From Eubacteriales bacterium (GTDB taxonomy: Bacteria; Bacillota; Clostridia; Saccharofermentanales; Fastidiosipilaceae), in assembly GCA_030537565.1 (NCBI GenBank), contig JAUNVS010000010.1, positions 1-43,780 of the forward strand: a DNA stretch of 43,780 nucleotides. Direction: 5' to 3'. Shown here in pieces: positions 8,445 through 16,560 of this stretch. Position 1 is the first letter of the stretch. Every line of letters starts with the position of its first letter. Below the pieces are notes generated by a model, which saw only the letters and a program-made list of their open reading frames with translations, was not told the origin of the DNA and searched no databases. Both the position numbers and the translations under genes were made by a program.

Positions 8445-9731
8445 TCAGGGATTGTATGTAATCGCCGAACCATGACCATGGTGGATCTTAATTGGCTCTG
8501 CAAGAGCAATCTTAATCACCGTACAGTGATCCTCAATCGTCAGTCCCTTCGCCTCAATCCAAAGCGTCCCCTGAATTCCCTGCCAGGGCACCGCTCCCGT
8601 AAACTGATAGTTCAGTCGCTCGCCCGTCCTCAAGACAGTAATCGAGTCAATCGCTGAAGCGAGTCCGCGGACACAGACCATCTCTGCAGGAGAATCAAAA
8701 ACGAAGAGATAGAGATTCCGTCCATCCTTCGATAGGGTCGACCCCTCCCCGTAATGGATCCGATCGAGCCCACGGCGGCTCGCGTAAATAGCCTCAGAAT
8801 TGGCATGCACAAAATCACCCATTGCCTCTAGGCGCTCGACTTGAGGAGCATCGATCGTCCCGTCTGGCTTAGGGCCAATATCGAGGAGCATATTTCCCCC
8901 GAGAGAAATGCAGTCACAGAACATCCGAACCAGCATCGCCGGCGATTTATAATCATCGTCAGAGGGCCGATATCCCCAACTCTGATTCATCGTCGTACAA
9001 AACTCAAAAGGGCCTGAGGCTTCCAGAGGCAAGCCCTGCTCTGGCGTTGCATAATCACCGTAGCCCTGCATCCTAGAATTCAGGACAATGGCTGGATTGA
9101 GGCGATGAAGATAATCACGAAACTCCGCCATCTTCCACTGCTCGGCCGAGCGCTCCCAATCGCCATCAAACCAGAGAAGGTCAATCGTTCCATAATTCGT
9201 CAGAAGCTCGCGCATCTGAGATCGATTCGAGGCGAGAAAGGCCTCAAAGGCCTGGGGATCTTCAGGCCCCCCTGCCGGGGAACCGTAGATGTCCGCTCGT
9301 GAATCATCAGGTGAAACCCCCGCTGGATAGACAGAGCGGTAGCGAGGGTCTGACCAGTCAATCAGCGAAAAATAGAGTCCACAACGAAGCTCCGCCGCCT
9401 GCATCGCAGAACTGTACTCCCGGATAAGATCGCGCCCTGCTGGGCAACACTTGACGACGCTCAAATCCGTCTCAGCGGTATCAAAGAGGCAGACGCCATC
9501 ATGGTGTTTACTCGTCAAGACCGCATATCGTGCACCCGCTCGCTTAAAAAGCTGTGCCCAGGCGTTGGCATCGAAGTGCTCAGCCGTAAAGCCCTCGCAC
9601 TGCTTCATATAGTCCTCATACGAAATCGCGCCGTTATGAAAACTCCACGACTCTGAAACGTCCGCCACTGAATAGATTCCCCAGTGGATGAAGATACCGA
9701 GTTTCGCATCTAGGAACCAATCTTGAATCAT
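8445..9731 (-). CDS. Alpha-L-fucosidase, GH29 family, intracellular
   Basis: This 428-residue enzyme has the GH29 landmarks in order: FIHWGIYS near residue 14-21, SKHHDGVCLFDT near 74-85, and LLWFDGDW near 185-192, where Asp189 aligns with the catalytic nucleophile. A C-terminal beta domain fills the rest. GH29 enzymes release L-fucose from the non-reducing ends of glycans with retention of configuration. There is no signal peptide, so it would act on imported fucosylated oligosaccharides. GGAGGGG precedes the ATG. It is a single-gene unit divergent from the RNase gene. Together with the sialic-acid operon at 37505-43546 it suggests host-glycan use. Confidence 0.92.
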   Translation of the reverse strand: MIQDWFLDAKLGIFIHWGIYSVADVSESWSFHNGAISYEDYMKQCEGFTAEHFDANAWAQLFKRAGARYAVLTSKHHDGVCLFDTAETDLSVVKCCPAGRDLIREYSSAMQAAELRCGLYFSLIDWSDPRYRSVYPAGVSPDDSRADIYGSPAGGPEDPQAFEAFLASNRSQMRELLTNYGTIDLLWFDGDWERSAEQWKMAEFRDYLHRLNPAIVLNSRMQGYGDYATPEQGLPLEASGPFEFCTTMNQSWGYRPSDDDYKSPAMLVRMFCDCISLGGNMLLDIGPKPDGTIDAPQVERLEAMGDFVHANSEAIYASRRGLDRIHYGEGSTLSKDGRNLYLFVFDSPAEMVCVRGLASAIDSITVLRTGERLNYQFTGAVPWQGIQGTLWIEAKGLTIEDHCTVIKIALAEPIKIHHGHGSAITYNP

Positions 9732-9748
9732 CGTCCCCTCCTATGGGT

Positions 9749-9763
9749 TATACTGCCTGCAGT
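9749..9763. promoter_or_regulatory. Divergent control region between fucosidase and RNase genes
   Basis: The 88-base gap holds TATACT (9749-9754), a possible plus-strand -10 for the RNase operon, overlapping the inverted repeat ACTGC-CT-GCAGT (9752-9763). No convincing -35 is placed. The minus-strand TATAAC at 9747-9752 is too close to the fucosidase start to be its promoter. Confidence 0.3.
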
Positions 9764-9819
9764 GTATCACGAAAAGCAGCCCCCGCCAGATCTTCCGCCC
9801 TGCTCAGATAGGAGTTTCC

Positions 9820-10437
9820 ATGTCCCGAAGATATCAACGTCCCTTTCAGCCCTTGATCTTCTTGTTTTTTGTCATCGTATTTATCATTGCCAGCGGCTTA
9901 TTCCGCGACTTTTTTCAAACAAATCCTGAGAATAAGCAAGAAACTACAAGCGATCTCTATTCCGATGAGGAAATCGCCTCCCTCGAAGCTGCCCTCGAAG
10001 CCCAACAGTTGGGAAAAACTGAGGGAAGCAAGATAGATCTCGACGAGGATCAGCTAAAGCGGATCGTCGACCCCGATGTGCGTGACGCCCTCAATACGGT
10101 CGAAGAGGATGGCGAGTACCGAGATTACCCCCACGTCGCCGCCTATATGATCCGATTCTCGGACCTCCCAGCGAATTATCGAAGTAAGGAGGATTCGCGG
10201 CAAAATCCAAATGCGAAAACGCCACAGGGGGATCCCTATATGATCGGCGGTAATCATTTTGGCAATCATGAGGGCCATCTCAAACGGGAGAAGGGTTTGA
10301 AATACCATGAGCTGGATATCGAAGCACCCGAAACTCACCGTGGCCCGAAGCGCCTCGTCTATTCCAATCGTGGTGGGATCTACTACACAGAAGATCACTA
10401 CGATAGTTTCCGAACCCTAGTGGAGGATGAAGAATGA
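9820..10437 (+). CDS. Exported barnase-family guanyl-specific ribonuclease
   Basis: The 205-residue protein starts with basic residues and one hydrophobic segment (about 10-27), which acts as a signal or anchor. A spacer of about 80 residues follows, then a C-terminal barnase/RNase-Sa-type domain (about 100-205). The catalytic set is complete and at barnase spacing: Glu164 (general base), Arg174, Arg178 and His193 (general acid in EDHYDSF). The intervals Glu-Arg (10) and Arg-His (19) equal those of barnase. Such enzymes cut RNA after guanosine. The next gene, overlapping by four bases, is a barstar inhibitor, which confirms the call. The stretch before the domain is acidic and probably disordered. 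It could serve as a nutrient-scavenging RNase or as a toxin against neighbouring cells. Confidence 0.93.
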   Translation: MSRRYQRPFQPLIFLFFVIVFIIASGLFRDFFQTNPENKQETTSDLYSDEEIASLEAALEAQQLGKTEGSKIDLDEDQLKRIVDPDVRDALNTVEEDGEYRDYPHVAAYMIRFSDLPANYRSKEDSRQNPNAKTPQGDPYMIGGNHFGNHEGHLKREKGLKYHELDIEAPETHRGPKRLVYSNRGGIYYTEDHYDSFRTLVEDEE

Positions 10438-10964
10438 GAGTCGTCAAACTAGAACGCGCCGATTTTCGTGGTCAGCGCCAGGCGGTCCTCGCCCGCCTCT
10501 TCCATCGCTGTGCCCTACCGGACTACGGGACCTATAACCTCGATGCCTTTTACGATTTGCTCAGCGATCTTAGAGAGCCACTCTACATTTATTTTGCAGC
10601 TGATCTGAAGCGCCTAAGCCTCAATCTAATCCGCGACGGCATCGATGGCGAAGAGAATCCGAGCATGATGCAGCGGATCCTGAGTGTCCTCTTCGAAGCC
10701 GCCGTAGACTACGGTAGCTACAGAGATCTGCTCCTCGAGCAGGGCGAGACTTTTGATCAGCTCTTTCGCCGTGAATATCGCCGACTTGAACGCGAGCTCC
10801 TCCATGGCCGAGATGCGAATGATCAGCAAGAGGAATCACGACGAGCTGCAGTTTTGACAAGTCCACATCCGGAGTTTACGGCGAAGTTTGCCTTTCCAAT
10901 TCCGAAGAGTAGCGAAGTCGATGGTGATCCCCGCCGACCGCTCCAACTGATCTTCGTTTGCTAA
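10434..10964 (+). CDS. Barstar-type RNase inhibitor with a long C-terminal extension
   Basis: Residues 1-102 align with barstar (89 residues). ALPDYGTYNLDAFYDLL carries the counterparts of barstar Tyr29, Asp35 and Asp39 as Tyr31, Asp37 and Asp41. Glu88 matches barstar Glu76, which contacts the barnase active site. It binds and blocks the RNase inside the cell before export. Its ATG overlaps the RNase stop (ATGA), giving coupled translation. The protein is 176 residues, nearly twice the usual length. The extra 70 residues are charged at first (RREYRRLERELLHGRD), then proline-containing, and match no domain I know. The frame ends at a proper terminator, so it is not an obvious frameshift. Confidence 0.88.
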   Translation: MRVVKLERADFRGQRQAVLARLFHRCALPDYGTYNLDAFYDLLSDLREPLYIYFAADLKRLSLNLIRDGIDGEENPSMMQRILSVLFEAAVDYGSYRDLLLEQGETFDQLFRREYRRLERELLHGRDANDQQEESRRAAVLTSPHPEFTAKFAFPIPKSSEVDGDPRRPLQLIFVC

Positions 10965-10993
10965 TTCGCTGCTACTCGTTCAGAAATAAATGA

Positions 10994-11020
10994 CGAGGCT
11001 CCATTCCTGGAGCCTCGTTT
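10994..11020. terminator. Terminator between the RNase/barstar operon and the ABC permease
   Basis: CGAGGCTCC (10994-11002) pairs with GGAGCCTCG (11009-11017), followed by TTTCTCGTTT on plus. The minus strand continues TCATTTATTTCT, so it can end the convergent permease gene as well. Confidence 0.75.
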
Positions 11021-11025
11021 CTCGT

Positions 11026-13593
11026 TTATTCGCGTTCCTGGAGGACTTCCTGAACACTGATCTGCTTGATCTTGTGTTGGAGATAGAGCAGCGTCGGGAA
11101 GATGATGGCGACGAAGCCAGCGTAGATGAGTAGGTAGAGCTGCCAACTGTAGACCATCTTACAGCCCCAGGCCACGTTGGCGACCATCTGTGGATAGAGA
11201 ATGTCCATCATCCACTTGGTCAGAGGTAGGAGTGGAATCAAGCCGATGAGGATGAAGATGACCTGCCCATCGAGGAAGAGTCGCCGCAACTCCCGTTTTC
11301 TAAAGCCGAAGATCTTAAACAGTGAAATCGAACGCGTTGATCGGTGAATCATGATCTTTAACATCTGGATGAGGACAACAGAACTTAGGAGCATCGAAGA
11401 ACCCGTGAGGATGTAATAGAAATTCTTCATGAGATTGTAGAAGATGACCCCCGCCTTTATCAGATCCTCTTTATGCACAGTCGCCGTCAGGCGTTCATTT
11501 GGTATGTCTAGCGCTTGATTCGAGAAGATTACATTGCGGCTTCCCTTTGGTTCTCCGAGCAGTTTTTCCATATGCTTAACAGGCATAAAAGCGGTCATCC
11601 CAACATGGTAGGGCACGATGTCGGAAACGCGGAAAGCATAGTAGCGGTCGCGAATGCTGTCGACGAAGCTGATCTCATCGCCAACTTCAACATTAAACTT
11701 CGCGGCTAAAGAAGCTGAGACCGCAATTTCGCTGGAACTCTCGACCTTAAAACTCGGGAAGAACTGACTGTCATCGATACCGATCATCGTAATATCCATG
11801 CGGTTACCCTGGAAATCCCGCTCGACGGATTGAACGAGGGCGGCCTCGCCTCCCTCTGGTGGCTGGGTCGTCGGAAACTTCAACACATACATCAGGTCAT
11901 AGCGCAGCTCCTGCCCCGGGACATCTCGAATCCCCCCCGTAAGCATCATACTCATCACACAGATGTGAAGGAGGAAGAGGGATAGGAGAATACCGCCGAG
12001 GACGAGGAGGGCTGAGGAGAACTCTGCCTTTAGCTGACGCCCCTGCATCAGGGAGAAGAAACTCCGGTATTTACTGCTAATTTTCACCCGCCCAATCCGC
12101 TGCTCCTGGGTATTGCGGATCAAATCGAGGGGGTCTTTTTCGAAACTTCGGCGAAGTTGGTCATAGCCCGCGAGCAGAGTGAGGATTGGCAAGGCAACGC
12201 AACTGTAGAGGATGAGCCCGAAATTCAGGCTAGGAGGATAATGTGGAATCGAAAAATAGCTCCGGGTACTCGAACTACTCCACTCAATCCCATAGATCAA
12301 TGAAGCGATATATCCACAGAGTCCTGCCACAAAGGTGAGGAGGATCATCGGCGTCAGATAGGCCTGAATCAATTCTCTCTGGCGCACCCCGAGGGCAAGC
12401 AGAGTCCCAATCATCGGGCGCTCTTTTTCAATCTGGCTCTTAAGCACATTCATGATCACGTAGGTACAAAGAAAGAACACGAAGATCCCGATAATCAGGG
12501 TCATACTAGAATCGATTTCCGCGTCTATCTTTGCTCCATGAATGCGGGGGTTGTGGTCACGCGGAACGAAGGCAGCGATGTTTGGAATCGTCTTCGGACG
12601 TAGTTCATTCGTCGCATCTTCAAGCTCCCCGTGGAGGCGACGGAGGCCATCGCGGTATTCCTCGCTGCCATCGGCCAAGTCTTTTACCCCATCAAAATAC
12701 TCATTGGCATCTGGGAAGATTCCGAAGATCTCTGGGAGTCTCTCGAGGGCTTTTTTCAAATCCTCAGACCCTTTTTGGAGTTTCTCGACACCGTCTGTAA
12801 AATCGAGCCCCCCGGTTTCCAATTCATGACTGGCATCGAGGATCTTATCAATATCGGCCATCTTCTCTTCAACATAGGCTTCGAGGGCTGGCTCCGAGAC
12901 ATCTTCCAGATCGATCTCTAGCTTCATCACCTCTTTTTTAAAGCGCTCTGCCTCGACCGAATGTAAGAGATAGGAATAACTGTAGCGTTCTGCCCGTAGA
13001 GCCTGCTTCGGATCAAGCTTATCGTAATCCTCCGGGCTCAGCAGGGCGAGGCCAAAGGCACTGGCATCGGCATTTACATCACTGATCTCCTGGAGGCAGC
13101 AATCGTAGTCAGGCAAGACCATCAGACCTGCAATTCGATAGCTCCGCCCTGAAATCTCATACGAATCGGAAACATGTAGATTCCGCTCTCGGGCGTAGTT
13201 ATATTCGAGGAGAATCTCCCCATTCTTCGGAAGCTCACCGTCCATAATCCAGGCTCGGTCAATCTGCTCACGCAGCCGCTCGAGGCGTAGAATCGACTGA
13301 TCCGCCAGTTCAAAATCCAAAGAAAAGTGGCGTTCGAACTCGACCCCCAGATCTTCCAAAGGCTTCAGCTCTGCTTCCGTCAACGGCATATAGGTATCGA
13401 AGTAACCGTCCTCGGTACGATGGCTCTCATCGAGACGCTGAGTTCCGTCAATAATCGAATAGGATGCACCGAGGACTGAGACGACGAAATAAACGCCCGT
13501 CACAATCAGGATGAAAAGTGCAACGAGGTGGAAGCGGCTATTGCGGTCTCGCAAACTCCGCCGCAGCATGAGGGTGGTAAAACGAGGCATCAT
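11026..13593 (-). CDS. Large FtsX/MacB-superfamily ABC permease
   Basis: This 855-residue membrane protein has one N-terminal membrane segment (about 22-45). A large extracytoplasmic domain with a helical, coiled-coil-like part follows (about 170-340). Then come groups of membrane segments near 350-380, 410-440, 460-480 and 520-545, a second outer domain, and three C-terminal segments. This is the duplicated FtsX architecture of Firmicute permeases linked to LolD/MacB-type ATPases. The start overlaps the ATPase stop by four bases, so the two genes form a transporter. Such pairs export peptides or lipids or transmit a mechanical signal; the substrate is unknown. No two-component genes of the bacitracin-resistance type lie beside it. 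Confidence 0.87.
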   Translation of the reverse strand: MMPRFTTLMLRRSLRDRNSRFHLVALFILIVTGVYFVVSVLGASYSIIDGTQRLDESHRTEDGYFDTYMPLTEAELKPLEDLGVEFERHFSLDFELADQSILRLERLREQIDRAWIMDGELPKNGEILLEYNYARERNLHVSDSYEISGRSYRIAGLMVLPDYDCCLQEISDVNADASAFGLALLSPEDYDKLDPKQALRAERYSYSYLLHSVEAERFKKEVMKLEIDLEDVSEPALEAYVEEKMADIDKILDASHELETGGLDFTDGVEKLQKGSEDLKKALERLPEIFGIFPDANEYFDGVKDLADGSEEYRDGLRRLHGELEDATNELRPKTIPNIAAFVPRDHNPRIHGAKIDAEIDSSMTLIIGIFVFFLCTYVIMNVLKSQIEKERPMIGTLLALGVRQRELIQAYLTPMILLTFVAGLCGYIASLIYGIEWSSSSTRSYFSIPHYPPSLNFGLILYSCVALPILTLLAGYDQLRRSFEKDPLDLIRNTQEQRIGRVKISSKYRSFFSLMQGRQLKAEFSSALLVLGGILLSLFLLHICVMSMMLTGGIRDVPGQELRYDLMYVLKFPTTQPPEGGEAALVQSVERDFQGNRMDITMIGIDDSQFFPSFKVESSSEIAVSASLAAKFNVEVGDEISFVDSIRDRYYAFRVSDIVPYHVGMTAFMPVKHMEKLLGEPKGSRNVIFSNQALDIPNERLTATVHKEDLIKAGVIFYNLMKNFYYILTGSSMLLSSVVLIQMLKIMIHRSTRSISLFKIFGFRKRELRRLFLDGQVIFILIGLIPLLPLTKWMMDILYPQMVANVAWGCKMVYSWQLYLLIYAGFVAIIFPTLLYLQHKIKQISVQEVLQERE

Positions 13594-14288
13594 AGGGACA
13601 TCGCCTCGACCTTCAACGGATTCAGATTCTTCTCATTTCGGATAATCCGGCCATCCTTAATTTCAATAATCCGATCACAAAACTTCGTCAATTCGATATT
13701 GTGTGTGACGAGGATGACCGTCGTATGATACTTCTCATTCAACTTCTCGATCAGTTCGAGGACGGACTTCGAGGATTCGGAATCGAGGGCACCCGTCGGT
13801 TCATCACAGAGGAGGAGCTCGGGATTCTTAACAATCGCACGCGCCAGAGAACAGCGCTGTTGCTGGCCCCCTGATAACTCCGACGGAATCTTATTCTTAT
13901 GCTTCGTCAGCCCGACATCTTCAATCAAAGCGTCAATATCGAGGGGATTTCTCGAGAGCACATGACAGGCTTCAATATTCTCACGAACACTGAGATTCGG
14001 AATTAGATTATAAAACTGAAAGACAAATCCGAGCTTCGCGCGGCGATACTCGATCAGCTTACGAGAACTGAGACTACTGATCTCCAAATTTCCGAGGCGA
14101 ATACTGCCCGAATCGATCGACATCAGACCGCCAATTGCATGCAGGAGGGTCGACTTACCAGAGCCTGAACTACCGATAATCGCGACGCGTTCGCCCCGCT
14201 CGATATCGAGGTCAACGCCATCTAAAACTTGCTGATAGCTATTCCCCTGACCAAAGCCCTTACTCACAGCGCGAAGTTCTAAATGCAT
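13590..14288 (-). CDS. ABC transporter ATPase, LolD/MacB type
   Basis: The ATPase has Walker A GSSGSGKST near residue 40, the signature LSGGQQQR near 138 and Walker B LLLCDEP near 158, followed by the H-loop in VTHN. It drives the permease encoded immediately downstream with a four-base overlap. Of the two adjacent ATGs I prefer 14288, because it lies five bases from the GGAGG site while the first lies only two. A promoter with a perfect TATAAT is found at 14346-14375. Confidence 0.92.
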   Translation of the reverse strand: MHLELRAVSKGFGQGNSYQQVLDGVDLDIERGERVAIIGSSGSGKSTLLHAIGGLMSIDSGSIRLGNLEISSLSSRKLIEYRRAKLGFVFQFYNLIPNLSVRENIEACHVLSRNPLDIDALIEDVGLTKHKNKIPSELSGGQQQRCSLARAIVKNPELLLCDEPTGALDSESSKSVLELIEKLNEKYHTTVILVTHNIELTKFCDRIIEIKDGRIIRNEKNLNPLKVEAMSL

Positions 14289-14345
14289 CATGGCCTCCTC
14301 AAGCTCAGCTCAAAACGACAATCTGATACCCTCTTTATTCCTAAT

Positions 14346-14375
14346 ATTATACGGGCTTAACTGAGCAATTCCCAA
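14346..14375 (-). promoter_or_regulatory. Promoter of the ATPase/FtsX-permease operon
   Basis: On the minus strand TTGGGA (14370-14375), an 18-base spacer and TATAAT (14346-14351) precede the ATPase start by about 55 bases. Confidence 0.6.
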
Positions 14376-14428
14376 TAATATTTTTCTCCTCGTCCGCCCC
14401 CAAATCAAGCCACAAAGTCAGCCTGTGA

Positions 14429-15571
14429 TTAGGGTTTCGCTCGTAGATGGCGGTGTACCTGCTTCGAACTCACGCGCCAATTCAAAGAGCGCTTCGTTTC
14501 CAGAAAACTCAGGGTATCACGCAGTGTTTCCCGCATCGGGCGTGGATGGTAACCGAGCTCTCGGCTCGCTTTTCGATGACTGAAACGGGCCTTTGCCCGT
14601 AGCGTGTAGAGGGAGTAACGGCTAAAGAGCGGCCGCGTCTTCTTCACCCGGTAGTAGAGGGCGAAGAAAGGACAGGCTGCCTTCGCAATGCAATAGGGCA
14701 CAAAACGCCGAATCTTCTTAAGCCCGGTCAATTCGGCCAGGGTATTCAAGAGCTCAGCAATTTCAAAATAGCGATTCGCGAGGATGTAGCACTCTCCCGA
14801 GCGCCCCCGTTTCGTGGCATTGACCACCGCACGGGCCACGTCCCGGACATCCGTGAAGTCATAGCCACCATGAACCACCTGTCGCAGTCTTCGACGCAGA
14901 AACTGCGAGAAAAGCTCGGTCGTATGGCCACCTAGATAATCGTTTGGCCCGATAATGCCCGAAGGCTGGAGGACCAGGGCATCTAAGCCCGTCTCAGCAG
15001 CTTCGAGGACCAACTTCGTCGCCATCGCCTTTGACTTCGCATACTGCCCATGGACCTTCGCAGGATCGAAATCATGGGTCTCAGATATCTCGCGATCATC
15101 CTCGGGCTCCTCGATCGCATGCACAGAGGAAACATAGACTAGGCGCTTAACGCCGTGACGTTTACACGCCTCTACAATCCGTTCGGTCCCCCCGACATTA
15201 ATAGAAATAATACTGGGATCCTCGCGGTCTTCGATCGTAATCTTACTCGCCAAATGGATGACATAAACGTCTCGCTCGCCAAGATTGGCAAAAAGCGCAT
15301 CGACCGCCGACTGCTCACGAAGATCACCGTGGACGAATTCGAGCCCCCGCCCACTGAGAAAAGTCGGTATCTCATCTTCAAGCAAGAGGCAGCGAATATG
15401 GGCATGGATGGCTTCGAGCTCGTCGATAACACTCACCCCCAGCTGACCACTGGCCCCGGTAACGAGGTAGATTTCTCGGGATGGACTGGAAGAATAGTCA
15501 CGGTTGTTAGAATCAGCTGATATCTCAGACAAGCGCCAATACATCGGAAACTGAATCGGAAAGAACTTCAT
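14429..15571 (-). CDS. NAD(P)-dependent epimerase/dehydratase (extended SDR family)
   Basis: The 380-residue protein has the extended-SDR nucleotide site TGASGQLG near residues 38-45 and the catalytic YAKSK (Tyr177, Lys181), with an upstream Ser in YVSSVHA. The overall pattern resembles dihydroflavonol-4-reductase-like or sugar-epimerase SDRs, so the substrate cannot be named. A longer frame runs to 15613, but AAAGGAG lies eight bases before the ATG at 15571, which decides the start. About 33 N-terminal residues precede the Rossmann fold. It appears to be a single-gene unit. Confidence 0.85.
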   Translation of the reverse strand: MKFFPIQFPMYWRLSEISADSNNRDYSSSPSREIYLVTGASGQLGVSVIDELEAIHAHIRCLLLEDEIPTFLSGRGLEFVHGDLREQSAVDALFANLGERDVYVIHLASKITIEDREDPSIISINVGGTERIVEACKRHGVKRLVYVSSVHAIEEPEDDREISETHDFDPAKVHGQYAKSKAMATKLVLEAAETGLDALVLQPSGIIGPNDYLGGHTTELFSQFLRRRLRQVVHGGYDFTDVRDVARAVVNATKRGRSGECYILANRYFEIAELLNTLAELTGLKKIRRFVPYCIAKAACPFFALYYRVKKTRPLFSRYSLYTLRAKARFSHRKASRELGYHPRPMRETLRDTLSFLETKRSLNWRVSSKQVHRHLRAKP

Positions 15572-15634
15572 ACGGTAGGCTCCTTTCTCCAAACGGAAGA
15601 GAGACGGAGACAATACAAGCTTCTTAAACGTATT

Positions 15635-15663
15635 CTAATACAGCTCAGAGCCGATCGTGTGAA
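15635..15663 (-). promoter_or_regulatory. Probable promoter of the epimerase gene
   Basis: On the minus strand TTCACA (15658-15663), a 17-base spacer and TATTAG (15635-15640) lie about 60 bases before the ATG. The rest of the gap to 15790 is AT-rich and holds no other gene. Confidence 0.4.
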
Positions 15664-15784
15664 GAATATTAAAAATCTCTTAAATCTTTTCACAAAAATA
15701 CCCTATCCCCCCTCTTAGGACAAGAATAATGGTCGGCAACGAGATGCGAGGGCAAAAAATACTTCCTTGACGCCAAAGACGTGC

Positions 15785-15817
15785 AAACAAAAAGCCAGCC
15801 CTATCTACAGAGCTGGC
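15785..15817 (-). terminator. Terminator at the end of the iron-uptake locus
   Basis: GCCAGC (15812-15817 on the minus strand) pairs with GCTGGC (15794-15799) around a 12-base loop, followed by TTTTTGTTT. It lies 29 bases after the stop of the last ATPase. Confidence 0.75.
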
Positions 15818-15845
15818 CAGTCAAGTAATCAACGACAGCGAGTGG

Positions 15846-16559
15846 CTAGATGTGCAACCCCCGCTCAAGTCGCCCCTCAGACATCGTATACGTCTGATCG
15901 AGGTCGAGATCGTCGAGTTCATGGGTAACGATTAAAAACGTCGAACCCTGGCGATGACAGGTCTGGATTAGTTCCATAACCTCCTGGCGACTGCGAACAT
16001 CGAGGTCAGACAGTGGCTCATCTGCAAGAACGAGCTGAGGCTCTAAAAAGAGCGCCCGCGCCAGCAAAACCCGCCGAACTTCTCCGCCAGAGAGTGCCGC
16101 TGGATAGACCATGCGAAGCTCGGAGAGACGGCAGGCACTGAGCAGCTCATCGACCCGTTTTTCGATCGACTCCTGGCTTCGATTCTGAAGCGACTTCGCC
16201 TGTAGATAATAGGGTAGGCGAACATTCTCTTCGACCGTTAGATTCGAAATCAAGCGCAAACCCTGCGGTAAATAAGAAATCGCCTCTGCACGACCGAGGA
16301 GCTCAGCGCCAGCCAGCTCATTCTCCCCACGCAGGCTGCTACTATACTCAAGCTCCCCCTCATCCGGCTCAATCAAGCCGGCTAGGAGTTTGAGGAGGGT
16401 CGACTTGCCCGAACCACTACGTCCGACAATCTGTATGAAATCACCTCGATGAATTTCGAGCTCGACACCCGCGAGTGCCTCAAAAGCGCGCGAACCACGG
16501 AGGTAAATTTTCTTCAGTCCGCAACAGGCACAGAGGAGTTCTGAATTCTCAGCAGGCAT
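15846..16559 (-). CDS. ABC ATPase of the second transporter module in the iron locus
   Basis: The 237-residue LolD-type ATPase has Walker A GRSGSGKST near residue 46, signature LSGGEVRR, Walker B LVLADEP and an H-loop in VTHE. A GTG at 16574 is in frame, but the ATG at 16559 follows GAGGG at a normal distance and lies directly after the permease stop, so I prefer it. An N-terminal cysteine pair (CACC, residues 10-13) is unusual for this family. It pairs with the FtsX permease upstream and closes a ten-gene run that starts with FTR1. Substrate or role unknown; context says iron or redox. Confidence 0.88.
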   Translation of the reverse strand: MPAENSELLCACCGLKKIYLRGSRAFEALAGVELEIHRGDFIQIVGRSGSGKSTLLKLLAGLIEPDEGELEYSSSLRGENELAGAELLGRAEAISYLPQGLRLISNLTVEENVRLPYYLQAKSLQNRSQESIEKRVDELLSACRLSELRMVYPAALSGGEVRRVLLARALFLEPQLVLADEPLSDLDVRSRQEVMELIQTCHRQGSTFLIVTHELDDLDLDQTYTMSEGRLERGLHI

Positions 16560-16560
16560 C

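Noticed and set aside
9747..9752. TATAAC as the -10 of the fucosidase promoter
   Set aside because: It would start the transcript within about ten bases of the ATG, inside the ribosome site, and has no -35.
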